This document shows positions 47,782 to 59,715 of a stretch of 64,000 nucleotides of DNA, in pieces. The notes under the pieces were generated by a model. The model was not told the origin of the DNA. It made no database searches and was given only the letters and a program-made list of their open reading frames with translations. The position numbers were made by a program, and so were the translations under genes. The stretch covers positions 819,993 to 883,992 of the forward strand of contig JXTB01000105.1 in the NCBI GenBank assembly GCA_002914805.1, written 5' to 3'. This DNA is from Parasponia andersonii (Eukaryota > Streptophyta > Magnoliopsida > Rosales > Cannabaceae). How positions within the stretch are numbered: the first letter of the stretch is position 1; each line of letters starts with the position of its first letter.

Positions 47782-48864
47782 TCAAATAGTTTCATTCACA
47801 GCCTCTGTAACTGCCATGTACTCTACCTCTATAGTAGACAAAACAACTGTAGACTGTAAAGTAGACTTCCAACTGATTGGTGCTCTTACAAATGTGAATA
47901 CATATCCAGTAGTTGATCGAAGTTTATCCAAATCACTAGTATAATCGGAATTAACATAACCAACTGTACACTGATCAAGTCTATCATCCATCTCAAAAAC
48001 CAAACCAACATTTACAGTCTTCAATAAATACCGTAGAATCTATTTCACAGCTTGCCAATGATCTTTACCTGGATCATGCATAAACCCGCTCACAACTCCA
48101 ACTGCATGTGAAATATTGGGTTTTGTACATACCATCGCATACATCAAGCTACCAACCACATTTAAATACGGAACTTGTGACATATACTCTCACTCTGTAT
48201 CTGTACTCGGGGACAAAGACGCACTAAGCTTGAAATGAGAAGCAAGTGGTGTACTAACAGGTTTTGATTATTCAGTCATACCAAAATGCTATGGTACTTT
48301 CTTCAGATATTATTTCTGAGTCAAACTAACCTTGCCTCTCCCTCTATCTCTGCAAATCTCCATACTGAGAATCTTCTTTGTTTCACTGAGATCCTTCATC
48401 TCAAACTTTTGATTCAACTGAATCTTCAACTTCTTAATTTCTTCTTGACTCTTCAAAGCTATCAACATATCATCAACATACAAGAGTAAATAAATAAAAG
48501 ACCCACCTTGTAGCCTACGAAAATACACACAACTATCAAACTCGCTTCTTGTGTACTTTTGACCCATCATAAACCGATCAAATCGCTTATACCACTGCCT
48601 TGGTGATTGTTTCAGTCTATTAAGTGATCTTTTCAGTTTACAAACCCAATTTTATTTTTTAGCAACCTTGAATCCTTCTGGCTGAGACATATAGATTTCC
48701 TCTTTCAAATCATAGTGTAGAAATGCGGTTTTTACATCCAATTGAACTAGTTCAAGATTCAACTGCGCTACCAATGCTAACAAAATTCTAATGGAGGAAT
48801 GTTTAATGACTGGAGAAAATACTTCATTGTAATCAATTCTCTCTAACTGAGCGTAGCCTTTCAC
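47782..48864 (-). pseudogene. Copia reverse transcriptase and RNase H remnant
   Basis: Pieces in order are 48864-48652 (YNEVFSPVIKHSSIRILLAL, QLDVKTAFLHYDLKEEIYM), 48570-48310 (YLLLYVDDMLIA, with the catalytic YVDD, and LSETKKILSMEICRDRGRGK) and 48024-47782 (STTGYVFTFVRAPISWKSTL, STIEVEYMAVTEAV, the RNase H active region). They lie in different frames with stops between, so no functional polyprotein remains. Confidence 0.85.
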
Positions 48865-49182
48865 TAAAAACCTTGCCTTGAAGCGAACATCATTCTCATC
48901 AGGAAATCCTTCTTTCTTTGCATATACCCATTTGCACTCAATTGCCTTTTTATTCTTCAGTAGTTGAGCTAGTTACCAAGTTTCATTCTTCCAAAGAGAC
49001 TGCATTTCTTCCTCCATTGCTTTCTTCCATTGTTCATTTTCTAAACTTTTGGCTGTATCTTTGTACATGGAAGGAACATCATCATCTATAATGGGAACTG
49101 TATAGGCCACCAAATCAACAAATCGAGCAGGTTTATGAATTTCACATCTTGGCCTATTATGTGCAATTGATTCTTGCTATTG

Positions 49183-50491
49183 TTAAAGTTCTTGGCTCGG
49201 AATCTCTTCTTCATCTTCAGTGTCCTCCTCTACCATTGGAGTGTCACCACTATTTTTAACAACATTAGCTGGGACTACTGTTGTCGTTTTCTCAAACTCC
49301 ACCTGCTGCCGAATACTAATAGTCTTCTCTTGGTCTTCTGTTACCTTCTTCAACATGGCAGACTCATCAAAAGTAACATCCCTGCTAAATAAAATCTTCC
49401 TCGAACTTAGATAGCAAAGTCGGTATCCCTTTACACCTGAGTTGATGCTCATAAATAATGTTTTCTTAGCTCTCAGATCCAACTTAGATTCTTTCACATG
49501 ATAATAGGCAGTGGAACCAAAGACATGTAATCATTAGCAGGTTTTCCAGACCATACCTCAAGAGGGGTTTTTCCTCCAATTACAGTCGATGGTATGCGAT
49601 TAATGAGATGACACGTATATGTAATTGCCTTAGCCCAACCTAGCATTGGACAACATACACCAAACCTTTTCCAGCAAAGTCTGATTCATGCGTTCTGCTA
49701 CCCCATTCTGTTGTAGTGTTTTTTTGATTGTAAAGTGAAGCACAATACTTTTAGACTGACAAACTCCCAAAAATAGATCATTCCTATATTCTCCACCGTT
49801 GTCTGATTGAAGTCGTTTGATCTTTCTACCCACCTGAGTCTCAATCATCTTTTTCCATTTAAGGAAAACTTCAAGCACGTCATCTTTATTCTTCATTACA
49901 AACTCCCAAACTCTTCTAGAAAAGTCATCGACAAAAGTAACAAAATAATGCATACCTTCCAAAGAAGCTATCTTGGTAGGTCCCCACACATCTGAATGAA
50001 CATAATCCAGATACCCTCAGTATTGTGAATTGCTGTGCCAGACTTCACTATTGTCTGTTTTCCAGAATACAGTATTTAAAAAAGTCCAACTTATAGGGTT
50101 TCGTTCTTTTCAGTAAGCCTTGTTTCACCAAACTAAAGAAAGCTTTTTCCCCTGTATGTCCCAAACGCATATGCCATAATCTAGTAATTTCTGAAGCTTT
50201 ATCATCTTTAGGAACTATAACAACTGATCCAATAACTGTACTATCATTGTAGTAATACAAGTTATTTCTTCTTGTACTTTTTATCACCACCAAAGAGCCT
50301 GAAGTGAGTTTTAGAATTCTATCTCGTATAGTCATAGCGAAGCCTTGGGATTCTAAAGCTCCCAAAGAGATGAGATTCTTCTTCAATTTCGGTACATACC
50401 GAACATCTGTCAGAATTCTAGTTGATGCATCATGATTTTTCAATCGAATTGAACCTACCCCAGCTATTTTACATAATTCATCATTTCCCAT
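49183..50491 (-). pseudogene. Copia integrase remnant
   Basis: 50491-50048 carries the pre-integrase zinc region (LWHMRLGHTGEKAFFSLVKQ). 49989-49630 carries the core (YFVTFVDDFSRRVWEF, LQSDNGGEYRND, QQNGVAERMNQTLLEK), which includes the expected D and E residues. 49497-49183 is the linker towards reverse transcriptase. Frame changes separate the pieces. Confidence 0.85.
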
Positions 50492-50578
50492 GTAAACAAC
50501 TCCACTATTTAGATCTTCAAAGTTGAAGAACCACTCCTTGTGAGGACATATATGGTAAGTGCAACCCGAATCTAAAAT

Positions 50579-51513
50579 TTACTCGTCATGCTGAGACATC
50601 ATCAGTTGACTAACTAGAGCAAAATTTGACTCATCATCTTCAACTTCAGCTACATATGCATCAGAAGTAGCTTTGCCCTTGCCTTTATTCTGTAACTTCG
50701 GACAATCTTTCATCCAATGCCATTTCTCATGACAAAAGGCACATTCATCCTTACCAGGTATTCCCTTCGAACGAGATCTACCCCTTTTCTCTTGCTTACG
50801 GCTTTGACTATGCCCTCTAGCTGTAAGCGCTTCTGCTGGTACATCCCTATTCTTCTTTTGATCTTCCTTCCGAATCTTATGATTGTACAATGCAACACTC
50901 ACTTCATCGAAGGACAATTTTTCCTTCCCATGAAGAAACGTAATACAGAGATGATTTAACTCATCAAGAAGGGACCCAATCAACAACATTGCTTTATTCT
51001 CATCTTTGAAGGTTTTATCCAAATTCAACAAATCTGTAATCAACTGGTTGAAAGTATCAATGTGGTCACTGATAGTCGTACTGGGCTTCAACTGGAGACG
51101 GAAAAGTCTTTTCTTCAAGTATAGCCAGTTCTCATGCTTTTCTTCATGTACTTATTCTCGAGCGCCTTCCACAACTTACTTGCAGAATTCTCCCTCATGA
51201 ATGGATACTTCTATTCTCTACAAAGACATGAGCGGATCGTACCACAAGCTTGACGATTGATCCTCTCCCATTCTTTATTATCTATCTTTTCCGGTTTCAT
51301 CTTCTCCAAAGCAATATCCTGATCTTGTTGACATAAACCATCCAATACCTCATACTGCCACAAGACGAAGTTATTTTGGCCATCAAATTTCTCCACATCG
51401 ATTTTTGCATTAGTCACCATTTTCGTCTTCGCCGGTATTAACGAATATTCTGACATTTCTACTAATATAGCTACAAAATAAAGCCTAGGGCGAATCTGCT
51501 GCTCTGATACCAC
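50579..51513 (-). pseudogene. Copia gag remnant with zinc knuckle
   Basis: 51513-51211 is the N-terminal part (VEKFDGQNNFVLWQYEVLDG). 51118-50579 follows (LFRLQLKPSTTISDHIDTFN) and ends with the knuckle CAFCHEKWHWMKDCPKL (C-X2-C-X4-H-X4-C). A frame break lies between them at about 51119-51210. Confidence 0.85.
51501..51512 (-). other. Primer-binding site of the copia element
   Basis: On the minus strand TGGTATCAGAGC is the exact initiator tRNA-Met complement. It starts two bases after the 5' LTR. Confidence 0.9.
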
Positions 51514-51514
51514 T

Positions 51515-51976
51515 TGTTATGTTGCGGAAGCACAACTACTCCAAAAGCTTATATTTAATTCTAAGATAATATTAAATATAAATTACCAACTAGCTATTGA
51601 AATTAATAAAAACAGAAAATGCGCAGAAAATACTAAATGCAAAAATAAAGGGAACACAAAATTTAGCGAGGTTCGACAAATTACCTACGTCCTCAGGATG
51701 TTGCTGACCACTTCACTAACTTCAAAAAGAGGAAATATAAAATCTGGACTATAATGCCAAAACTCATAAATAAATGGGAAAAATGGTAAAAACAAAATTA
51801 TGGAGGTCCTTAGGAATAAAGGTCCTCACTAATAGGGAAACTAATTTTGGGATGATTAAAAACCAATTGCAGAAGGCTTTATTTATAGCCAACTGTAGAC
51901 CCTAAATATTCATACACAAGAGATATGGGACAAAGTACCAAACAATTATAAAAGCTAGCAAGCCAAAATTCTAACA
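51515..51976 (-). repeat. 5' LTR of the copia element
   Basis: 462 bp with TGTT and AACA ends. It pairs with 46935-47402. Confidence 0.9.
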
Positions 51977-52016
51977 AGTACTGACTTGATCTTGGCATAT
52001 AAGCATATATGCTACT

Positions 52017-53938
52017 TGTAAAATTGTAAATTTTTGTAAGGGTAATTAAGTATTTTTGGAATCAAGGGCAATTTGTAATTTTGTATTTTCGGATTAATTA
52101 AGAATCTGAAATAAATTTGGTGTTGAATCTATACAACATAAAATCTAGGTGCATTTGGGGCAAAAGTGAAAAAGAAATTTCAAACTAGGGACAAAAGTGT
52201 AATTAAGGAGGGACTAAAGTGAAAGAATCTTTTTAAAATTATGGCCAAAGTGGAATTTCAGAAACATATTTTTCGGTCGAATCAGATTGTACCACATGTC
52301 CCACTACTACAATTTTTGAAAATTGCATAAAAACCCCCATTTCTTCTTCTTTCCACGGAATCCCCTAAACACTCACCTACGGGTACTGTTCACCCGAGCC
52401 TTCACCGGCCGCCGCCATGCTAGACGCGCCTGCCCGCCGTGACTAAAAGATGCTGACAAACCAGCGCCGAGTACTGCAGCCTTGAACCGCCGCCCCTCAC
52501 CGGAGAAATCGCAGCCCGAAATTCCCGCCACCGGATCAGAAAATCGGCCGCCGTTCCGCCGTCCAACGTCCAATCACCGCACCACCACCACCGTTGGATT
52601 CATCTCGACTCCAGCTTTCATTTCCGACCACTCTCGGCCTCCAACTCGGCTCCGGTGAGAAGTTGACTACTGTAGCAATATTTTAATATTTAATTTTTGT
52701 GGTATTTTTGTAATTATTTCAGAATTGAGTTATTTTTCTCGAGAAAATTATACCACGTGATAGAGGAGTTTGAAGCATGAAATCAATCTCATGATTTTGA
52801 AGGGTTAAAACGATAACCGGAAGATCATTAATTATCGGGATGAAAATGTGGTATTTTTCTAATTATTTTCAAAATGTGGTATTTTTATAATTTTCGGATT
52901 TTTGAGCCCATTTAATGTTCGGGACCTCGAAACTGAGTTTTGAGTTTGAATTTGGACTCAGTGAGGTCAGGACATGAAGTTTGATATAAAATACCACTAT
53001 TTTCCGAAGTGGCACGAAAATCGAGAAAATAGCTCATGAATTGTAGCGTTTTGCGTGCCACGGGCCGGTTCTGTACCGGGACTCGTTTTTGACAAAATTT
53101 TTATCTAAACCAATATTTTTGGGTGTTCTAAATTCAGTGGTGACCTCTGTTCTCAATTCGAGACTCTGTTGAAAAGTCAACTTTTCAAATGAACGTGACG
53201 AGATTCGAAAACAACTATCCGAACAACCCATTGATCAATTGAGGATATTTCTAGCATCGTTAGCCCAACATAACTACAATCTTGAGGTAGGAGATTCAAT
53301 TTCCTTGTTTTCTATTATTTTTATTAAAATTGGAATTTATTCTGAAAAATAAAATTTTGTGATTTTATTAAATTGAATTATTTGAATAGTTATTTTAATG
53401 AACTATGAATTTGTGAACATTGTAGACTGTTCTAGATATTTTTAAATATGATTTTATACAAGTTTTTATACTTGGATGTTGGTAAAACCATAGAAACTGT
53501 ACTTTTGGATTTTAAAGTACAAAATGGATTTTTAATTAAAAATTAGAGCATGTCTAGAATATTAAACCACTGCATGGTTGATTAAGACTCTATATATATT
53601 GCACATTTCATATGATCATGCATGAGAGTCGTCTTAGATATCACGGTGTTGTAGTAGGCGGACAAGTACACCCGCCTTCGGTGAGAGTCCGTAAACCCAT
53701 GCGGGGTTTGTTTTCTGACTATCTCCATTCGGTAGGCGTAGGCATTCGGTGTCCCTCCGGTTCGGTAAGAGTTGACACATGGGTGTCCCTCCAGTTTTCA
53801 GAGATAGATGTCAGGCAGAGAGCAATACATGTAGTATAAGTTGCTCTAGTTGTGATGAGAGGATGAGAACTCATGTGATGTGTTGATTTATGTGATGTGC
53901 ACTATGCCTGTTTTATTATGGTTTTCTATCTGTTTTAA

Positions 53939-53977
<39 letters not shown>

Positions 53978-54697
53978 TTTTGGTTTGAGCATGATCTTTT
54001 GTAAAGATTTTCTATATATGTTTCGAATGCTCCATATTTATTAAAATACTTTCCAGGACTACTAACCATGCAGTTGTATTGAGAATTACTAAAAAAGTTT
54101 TTCCCAAAAAAGTAATTGAGTTTTCTACTGAACATTCACGTGCTCACCCCCTACTTCCTTCCCTTTTCAGGTGTCAAATTATTCTGTGATAGATATTCAT
54201 GTGGCTTGGCAAGCATGTTTGGCATATGCTTACAGTTCTAGTCCTCTTTATTGGTTGGTTCGTACTCTGTATCATTTTCCTCTTTTCTAAGTCAAATTTA
54301 TTTAGCCATTAGTAGTATATTTATAGAGTGGATGTATGAGGATGATTTCGATATTTAATCGAGTAATTATACATAGAAATAATTTTATGAAAATTATTTT
54401 GACTATGGGCCTATGGTTTTAAATTGAACACTTTCATTAAACTTAATGATTTAAATAAAAAGTTTCTAAAATTTATTATTTATCATATCTCTAAATTTAA
54501 AATTAAAAATACCTTGGAAATTTAAAACTAGTAGATAATTTCTCAAGTTGGTTCAATATTAAAATTTACTTACTCTTGAGGACTAAAACTTAAATTTTAA
54601 GTACTTAACTTTTTCTGAAAATTTTTGGAATTTCTGTTTATCATTGTTTTCACTTAAATTTACTAAAAATCATGGCATTGGATTTTCGGTCGTGACA
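52017..54697 (+). mobile_element. Gypsy-like solo LTR, 2.7 kb, with target duplication CTACT
   Basis: Starts TGTAAAATTG, ends GGTCGTGACA, and is flanked on both sides by CTACT (52012-52016 and 54698-54702). The GGTCGTGACA end, a GC-rich stretch (52370-52640), CGG-rich phrases (53650-53780) and a CTTTTCAGGTG phrase near 54166-54176 resemble long LTRs of plant Ty3/gypsy chromoviruses. No internal region is present, so it is a solo LTR left by recombination between two LTRs. It contains a (TA)n run at 53941-53975. The family assignment is by recall. Confidence 0.8.
53941..53975. repeat. (TA)n microsatellite inside the solo LTR
   Basis: About 17 TA units without interruption. Confidence 0.95.
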
Positions 54698-54702
54698 CTA
54701 CT

Positions 54703-55095
54703 AGGGGATAAGTACCCTTGGGCGAGCAAGTATGTAGTATAAACCTTAGTGATATATTGGGAACCTATGAACAAAGCCATGTCTCTACAAAAGCCGTGAC
54801 ATATGCAAGTTACTATAGTTGCTTACGAACAAGAGTTGGCAAGAGTCATTCTTATGGGCATACAAGGTGGAATATGCACACACAAAGGTAAAAAAAAAAG
54901 TAACCCATAATATACAGATAGAAGGAAGGACGATTGGGGCATGGGAAGACTTGGTATTGCAGGGTCAACATTCGCTTTCAAATTCCAGCACTGTGACCTG
55001 GCATATGTTTTTGGAATCGGGGAATGCCATCAATGGTAAAAGGAAGATAATAAAAATGTACAACAAAATTAAAACATGTACATTTAAAAAAGGAG
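54703..55095. other. Spacer between the two solo LTRs
   Basis: No recognisable gene. The frame at 54819-55121 shows no domain. Most of its sequence is less AT-rich than the surroundings and may be an old repeat. Confidence 0.4.
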
Positions 55096-55525
55096 TGTTA
55101 GTATATTGTGGCACAAGCTGACTGGCAATCGAGTATGCTGAGAAGTTAGTCAGAATTGCTTAATTGTTAGCTGTAAAGTGGTTAAGAGTATTAGCGGCTG
55201 ATCTGTATAAATAGGATTACTTATTGGACATTGTAATCCTTGGGAAACAACCCGAGAGAATTGCCTAGAATGAGAGCGAGTTTCTGAGAGTGTCACAGGT
55301 GTAATTGGTGCTAAAGGGTTTTAGTACAAAGAGAACTCTTGAGAGGCTTGATTACTTAAAATCTATTTCTGATTGGTGAAATAACTTCATGGTGTTTTCT
55401 GAAAGTGGATGTAGGTTCTAAAAAGCTGAATCACTATCATTCCTTATTTTGTGTTGATTAGGCTTTGTTTTCTTTTGGAATTCTTGGAGAAACACTGTTC
55501 TGGTCCTAAGGTTGTCAATATAACA
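55096..55525 (+). mobile_element. Copia-like solo LTR with target duplication AGGAG
   Basis: Starts TGTTAGTATATTG and ends CAATATAACA, so the terminal TGTTA and TAACA are inverted. It is flanked by AGGAG at 55091-55095 and 55526-55530. A TATA box lies inside (TGTATAAATAGG near 55205). At about 430 bp with no coding region, it fits a small copia solo LTR. Confidence 0.75.
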
Positions 55526-55530
55526 AGGAG

Positions 55531-57489
55531 CATAGACGATGAAATATTATTGTCACCCCGGGCAAAGCCATATTCCTTAATTCTTGCGACTTAGGCTTGT
55601 ACACGAGTGAATTTATACATAGAGAGTAGTTTAAAAGTATCATAGGCATAGACTAATTTTTTACGACTATTGATAACTCTATGAAAATAGAGTTAATTGT
55701 GCTATCTTATTCATTAAAAATGTGTGTCCTAGAGTAATTTTAATTTAGATTTTAAGTAATTTTAGTTGTTTTATTTTATTTTAGTTTAGATTTAGTTTTA
55801 TTGAATTTTATGTTATTTTATTAGGATTAGGGGTTTTAATTTAATTAGTTTAAGTTAATTTAATTTGAAATATATGTTTATTAGATTTTTGATTTAATTT
55901 AATTTTGATTTGATTTAGGTTAAATAGAAAAGAAGAAAAAAAAAGGACATTCGGATTAAAGCTTAGCCGTTGGATCAATCGGATTAACGGTCTTGATTGG
56001 AGAGTGCACTTCACGTACAGAGGCTGAGAGTGGGGAAGGCAACATAGGAGACAGCCGGGGCCCACACGTAAGAAAGCGGTGGAGGATAGCTTTTGTGTCT
56101 AATCTAGTGCTTCTCGGCCATGGTACAACCGAGTTTTGTTCCAACGAAAAAAATGCCACATCACCTAGTCAAAATCAGAGTTCTCTTCAGCCAATCATAG
56201 CCCCAGAACGTGCTAAGCTCACGAAAATGTGCCGTATCGGATAATTGTCAAAGTATCAGATTTTGAATAGAAATGTGAGGAGAAAGAGAGTAAATGGGAA
56301 AGTGACATATCACACAACCAATCAGAGTTGAATATTGGAATCCTTATACAACTTAAACACTCTCTTTCTTCAGTTATAAAAGGGCTAAGGGATTAAAGGG
56401 AAAAACACACAATTCTAGAGAGAGAAACACAATAGTCCAAAGAGAGAAAGAGTTTAATAGAGAGAGCAATTGGAGGTCAAATTGGAAGAGGAGGCTTGCA
56501 ATTATTCTCAATCATTCCCCACTCTGCTCAACCCTTGTTTGTTTGTTTTAGTTTTTCATTATGTTGCAAATTTTTATTTTTAGTTTTGTTATTTTAGTTA
56601 TGAACTAAATTAATTTTCTAGGATTACAATGAGATCTCTATATGTAGTTTGAATTATAATGTTAGCTCTTTGATTTTACAATTTTAATTTACGAATTGCT
56701 TATTCTATCTTACTTTTAATGCTTTTGAGTGCTTGATCACCATTTAAATTTATATTGGTAATTTGTATGAACTTGGAAAAGGACCTAGATAGAATAACAC
56801 ATGATCATGCCTATATAAGTTTTTGTAGGATAGGAATATACCTATACAACATGTGCAATTGTTGAATTGAAAGACCTTATTCTTAATGAATCTTTTCTTA
56901 ATCTAATTCATATAGGAATATAGTGAATTAATTAGAGGAGATATTTTTACATGACTATCGGAAGAGGCTTGTAGATATACTAGGGTTCTTGATTGACAAT
57001 TCGGGTTAAATAGTAATTCAAAGAGGGTAATTAGTGATTCATGCATACATAGAGTGAAAATTGTAATCTTAGGTTTATTTTCATTGGTGATTTGATAAAT
57101 TATTTGTACTCTTTAATTTTATTTATTTATTTTCTTGTTTTCTTTTTGTTTAAATTTTAATTTTTAGATTTTTTAAATTGATTGTTTGGAGAAATTGATA
57201 ACTAGTATAGATTAGTACTTAACACATTATAGCAATTTCTTTGAGGGAACGATATCTTTATTCATCACTTTATTACTTATTCAATACGTGCACTTGCGTA
57301 TAAAAATTTATAACAACTACCATATAAGAACTATGGAGTGTCAATCAGTTTAGAGGGCTAGAAACACAGACATTATAGTATATGCAATTGCTAGTTTTAA
57401 GTACTTATAGAACATTTACAGGAATGATCAGAAGTATGTATTAACATATTCTTTACATTATCATGAAGAATTCCCACGTGGAATAGGAG
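55531..57489. repeat. LTR-like repeat DNA between copia solo LTR and NLR pseudogene
   Basis: Resembles an LTR region. A T-rich start (from about 55720) is followed by a GC-richer block (55960-56240) and a TATA box TATAAAAGGG at 56375. A GAGAGAGAAA-rich transcribed-type stretch follows, and near 57240 the phrase TTTGAGGGAACGATATC then GTGCACTTGCG, similar to the 3' ends of some gypsy LTRs. No matching target duplication was found. The last part, 57320-57489, is the 3' flank of the minus-strand NLR pseudogene. Confidence 0.4.
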
Positions 57490-59400
57490 TTACTTCCAAC
57501 GTGTATGAAGATCACAAGTCTTTATAAGAGTGCTAGGCAGTGGACAGTTCTCTCCTTCACTCATACTCTCCAAGGAATAGACTTTCCATTCCCCTTCTCT
57601 CCAGTATGTTGAATAGACTTCTGGGATATGCGCCACTCTTCGGTAATCACTATCTTTTATATCAGGACGAAGAATGTTGAATAGTTCCGCAGGCATCTCA
57701 AAAAACTCGAGCAATTTCAACTTCGTTAAATTTTCAATGCCAGAAGGAACCTTCTCTAGAAACTGACACTGTCGGATGCTTAGATTCTTAAGAAACTTTA
57801 GTGCACCTGGCTCCAATTGTATGCCTCTGAGCTCTTCAAAGTCATCCAGGCCTAAAATCTTGAGCTTCTTAAACCCTCCAGCTTGAAAGTGCAACTTGTC
57901 TCTAGTGAATACCTGGCATAAAATAAGATGAGCAAGATTGGGAATGTATTGAAGGCATACCAGTGGATCATCTTTTAGCCTGCTCCATTTCAAAGATAAC
58001 TTGACAAGGCTTTTGAGTGAGGAAATCCAATGAGGTAGCATTTCCAACCGTCCTCTTATGTACAACTGTTGCAGCAACACTAGAGGAGTAGAAAGTTATT
58101 CTAGATCAATGATTTCATCTTCTTCAACCGAAGCCATTGAGAGTGCTCGAAGATTAGTTAGCTTCTGAATAGAAGAACAAAAGACGGTTCCGTCTTCTCT
58201 ACTCAATTTTAAAATGCCTAGCCTTGTCAGTTGAGTCAGATTTCCCACATCTTTTACAATATCACTACCATGATTTGCCTCTATGAAGCAGAGCTTTTGT
58301 AGAGATTGCAAAACTCCAACATTTCCCATGATTTTAAAACCTGATTTTGAGTCGAAAATTTCACTATATATGAGTTCATTTTGATATAGCAAAAGATGAC
58401 GTAATTGTTGGAGCTCGAGTATCTCAACAGGTAGCTCAGTAACTTGAGAATGTTTATAAGGTCCAAAGTTTGCAAATTCTGAAGATTGCCAATGCATTGT
58501 GGAATTATTTTCATTTTGGTACACCTTAAGCTCAGATACTTCAAGAAAAATAAGTTCACAACTTGAACTGGGAATTTCTTCAAATGAGAATTTTGCAGAT
58601 CTAGAACCTTAAGCAGCCGAAAACCACCCGGAAACAATTTATGCAAGCCTACTTTCTCAACAACCTCAAACATGAAGAGAGCGCGTAGTTGGGGAACCGC
58701 CCTATTTGGCTGTAGATTTCGCAATGTGTAATGTACCGACAGACGTCGAACTCTATCACAACACTGCACATTTTGTTCTTTCACAATCGTGGCATTGTTC
58801 TGATCTCTTGATTTTGAAATGATGACCTCCCGGAGAAGGTTGAGGATCTGAAAAGTTTTGACCCTTCCGTCACTTGTAGTTGTTGCCACTTGCATCAAGT
58901 TTCTACTCAGGAGGTCATTAAGATAGTCCTCTGCTACTTCTTCCAGTATATTACCTTCTTTTCCTTGAACGAATCCCTCTGCTCTCCACAACCGAAGAAG
59001 CTTCATGCGTTCAATGAGATGATCCTCAGGAAAGATGCTCAAGTACAAGAAGCAGGACTTGAGATAATATGGCAGATCGTTGAAACTAAGAGAAAGAACC
59101 AATTTTATGTCCTTGAGTTTGTCATTGCCATCAATTTCAGCCCCAAGACTACGACCAACCATATCCCACTCGTCGATCCTGCGTGTATCTTTTGTAGCCA
59201 AAACACCACTGATTGCCACAATTGCAAGAGGCAATCCTTGGCATTTTTTCAAAACATACTTGCAAATTTCCTCCAAGTGAGGATGACACGCATTCCTCTG
59301 AAATGTCTTCCTGCTGAATAGCTCCCATGAGTCCTCCAGAGGTAAAGGCTCCAAAAAATATGTTTTGCCTCCAGACTCCATGCCAGCTGTGGAGGCTACA
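57490..59400 (-). pseudogene. RPM1-like NLR copy, 5' part cut off, frameshift and stop
   Basis: 59381-58440 reads from just after RNBS-B through LPLEDSWELFSRKTFQ, GLPLAIVAISGVLA (GLPL) and CFLYLSIFPEDHLIE (RNBS-D) into the LRR, ending at LQNLQTLDL. There a 2-bp excess (near 58455) moves the reading frame; it continues as QVTELPVEILELQQL to a TAA at 58096-58098, then QQLYIRGRLEMLPHW to a normal-looking C-terminus at 57490. In the MHD region it reads FQILNLLRE, so MHD is lost. Sequence upstream of HVASTAG is replaced by the copia LTR; the coiled coil, P-loop and kinase 2 would lie beyond the element, outside the window. The LRR layout matches the intact NLR at 43666-46479. Confidence 0.85.
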
Positions 59401-59715
59401 TGTAGTTTGGATTTAAAAATGATCTAGATGTAAAAATGATTTTCGCAGCGAAAGATTGGCCAAGAACATTAAAAAATTTCCTCAAAACAATTGACTATAT
59501 GAGTGCACAGTATTAATTCATAACAAATAGGAACATACAAAAAGAATAGATCTACTACTTTTTGTAGCCTATCAGCAGATCCTAATTTTACTGTCTTCTC
59601 AACCACGATCTTCCAATCTAAGTCTCAAACACAACTAGATGAACGTGTGAGCGTTGCATATAATCTCTTAAACTCACACTTTAGGCTCTTATAATTTTCT
59701 CAACATATGAGATTG
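59401..59715 (-). repeat. Probable 3' LTR part of the second copia element
   Basis: Non-coding. It begins TGTAGTTTGG directly where NLR homology ends and runs into the N gap. No partner LTR is in the window, so the boundary is inferred. Confidence 0.45.

Larger units (their letters stand above)
46935..51976 (-). mobile_element. Ty1/copia retrotransposon, structurally complete but decayed
   Basis: About 5.0 kb with LTRs at both ends, a tRNA-Met primer site next to the 5' LTR, a polypurine tract next to the 3' LTR, and gag, integrase, reverse transcriptase and RNase H remnants in copia order. Flanking 5-mers are AGTAT (46930-46934) and AGTAC (51977-51981), a target duplication with one difference. 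By eye the two LTRs differ at roughly one position in ten, so the insertion is not recent. Frameshifts and stops break the coding region. Confidence 0.9.
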
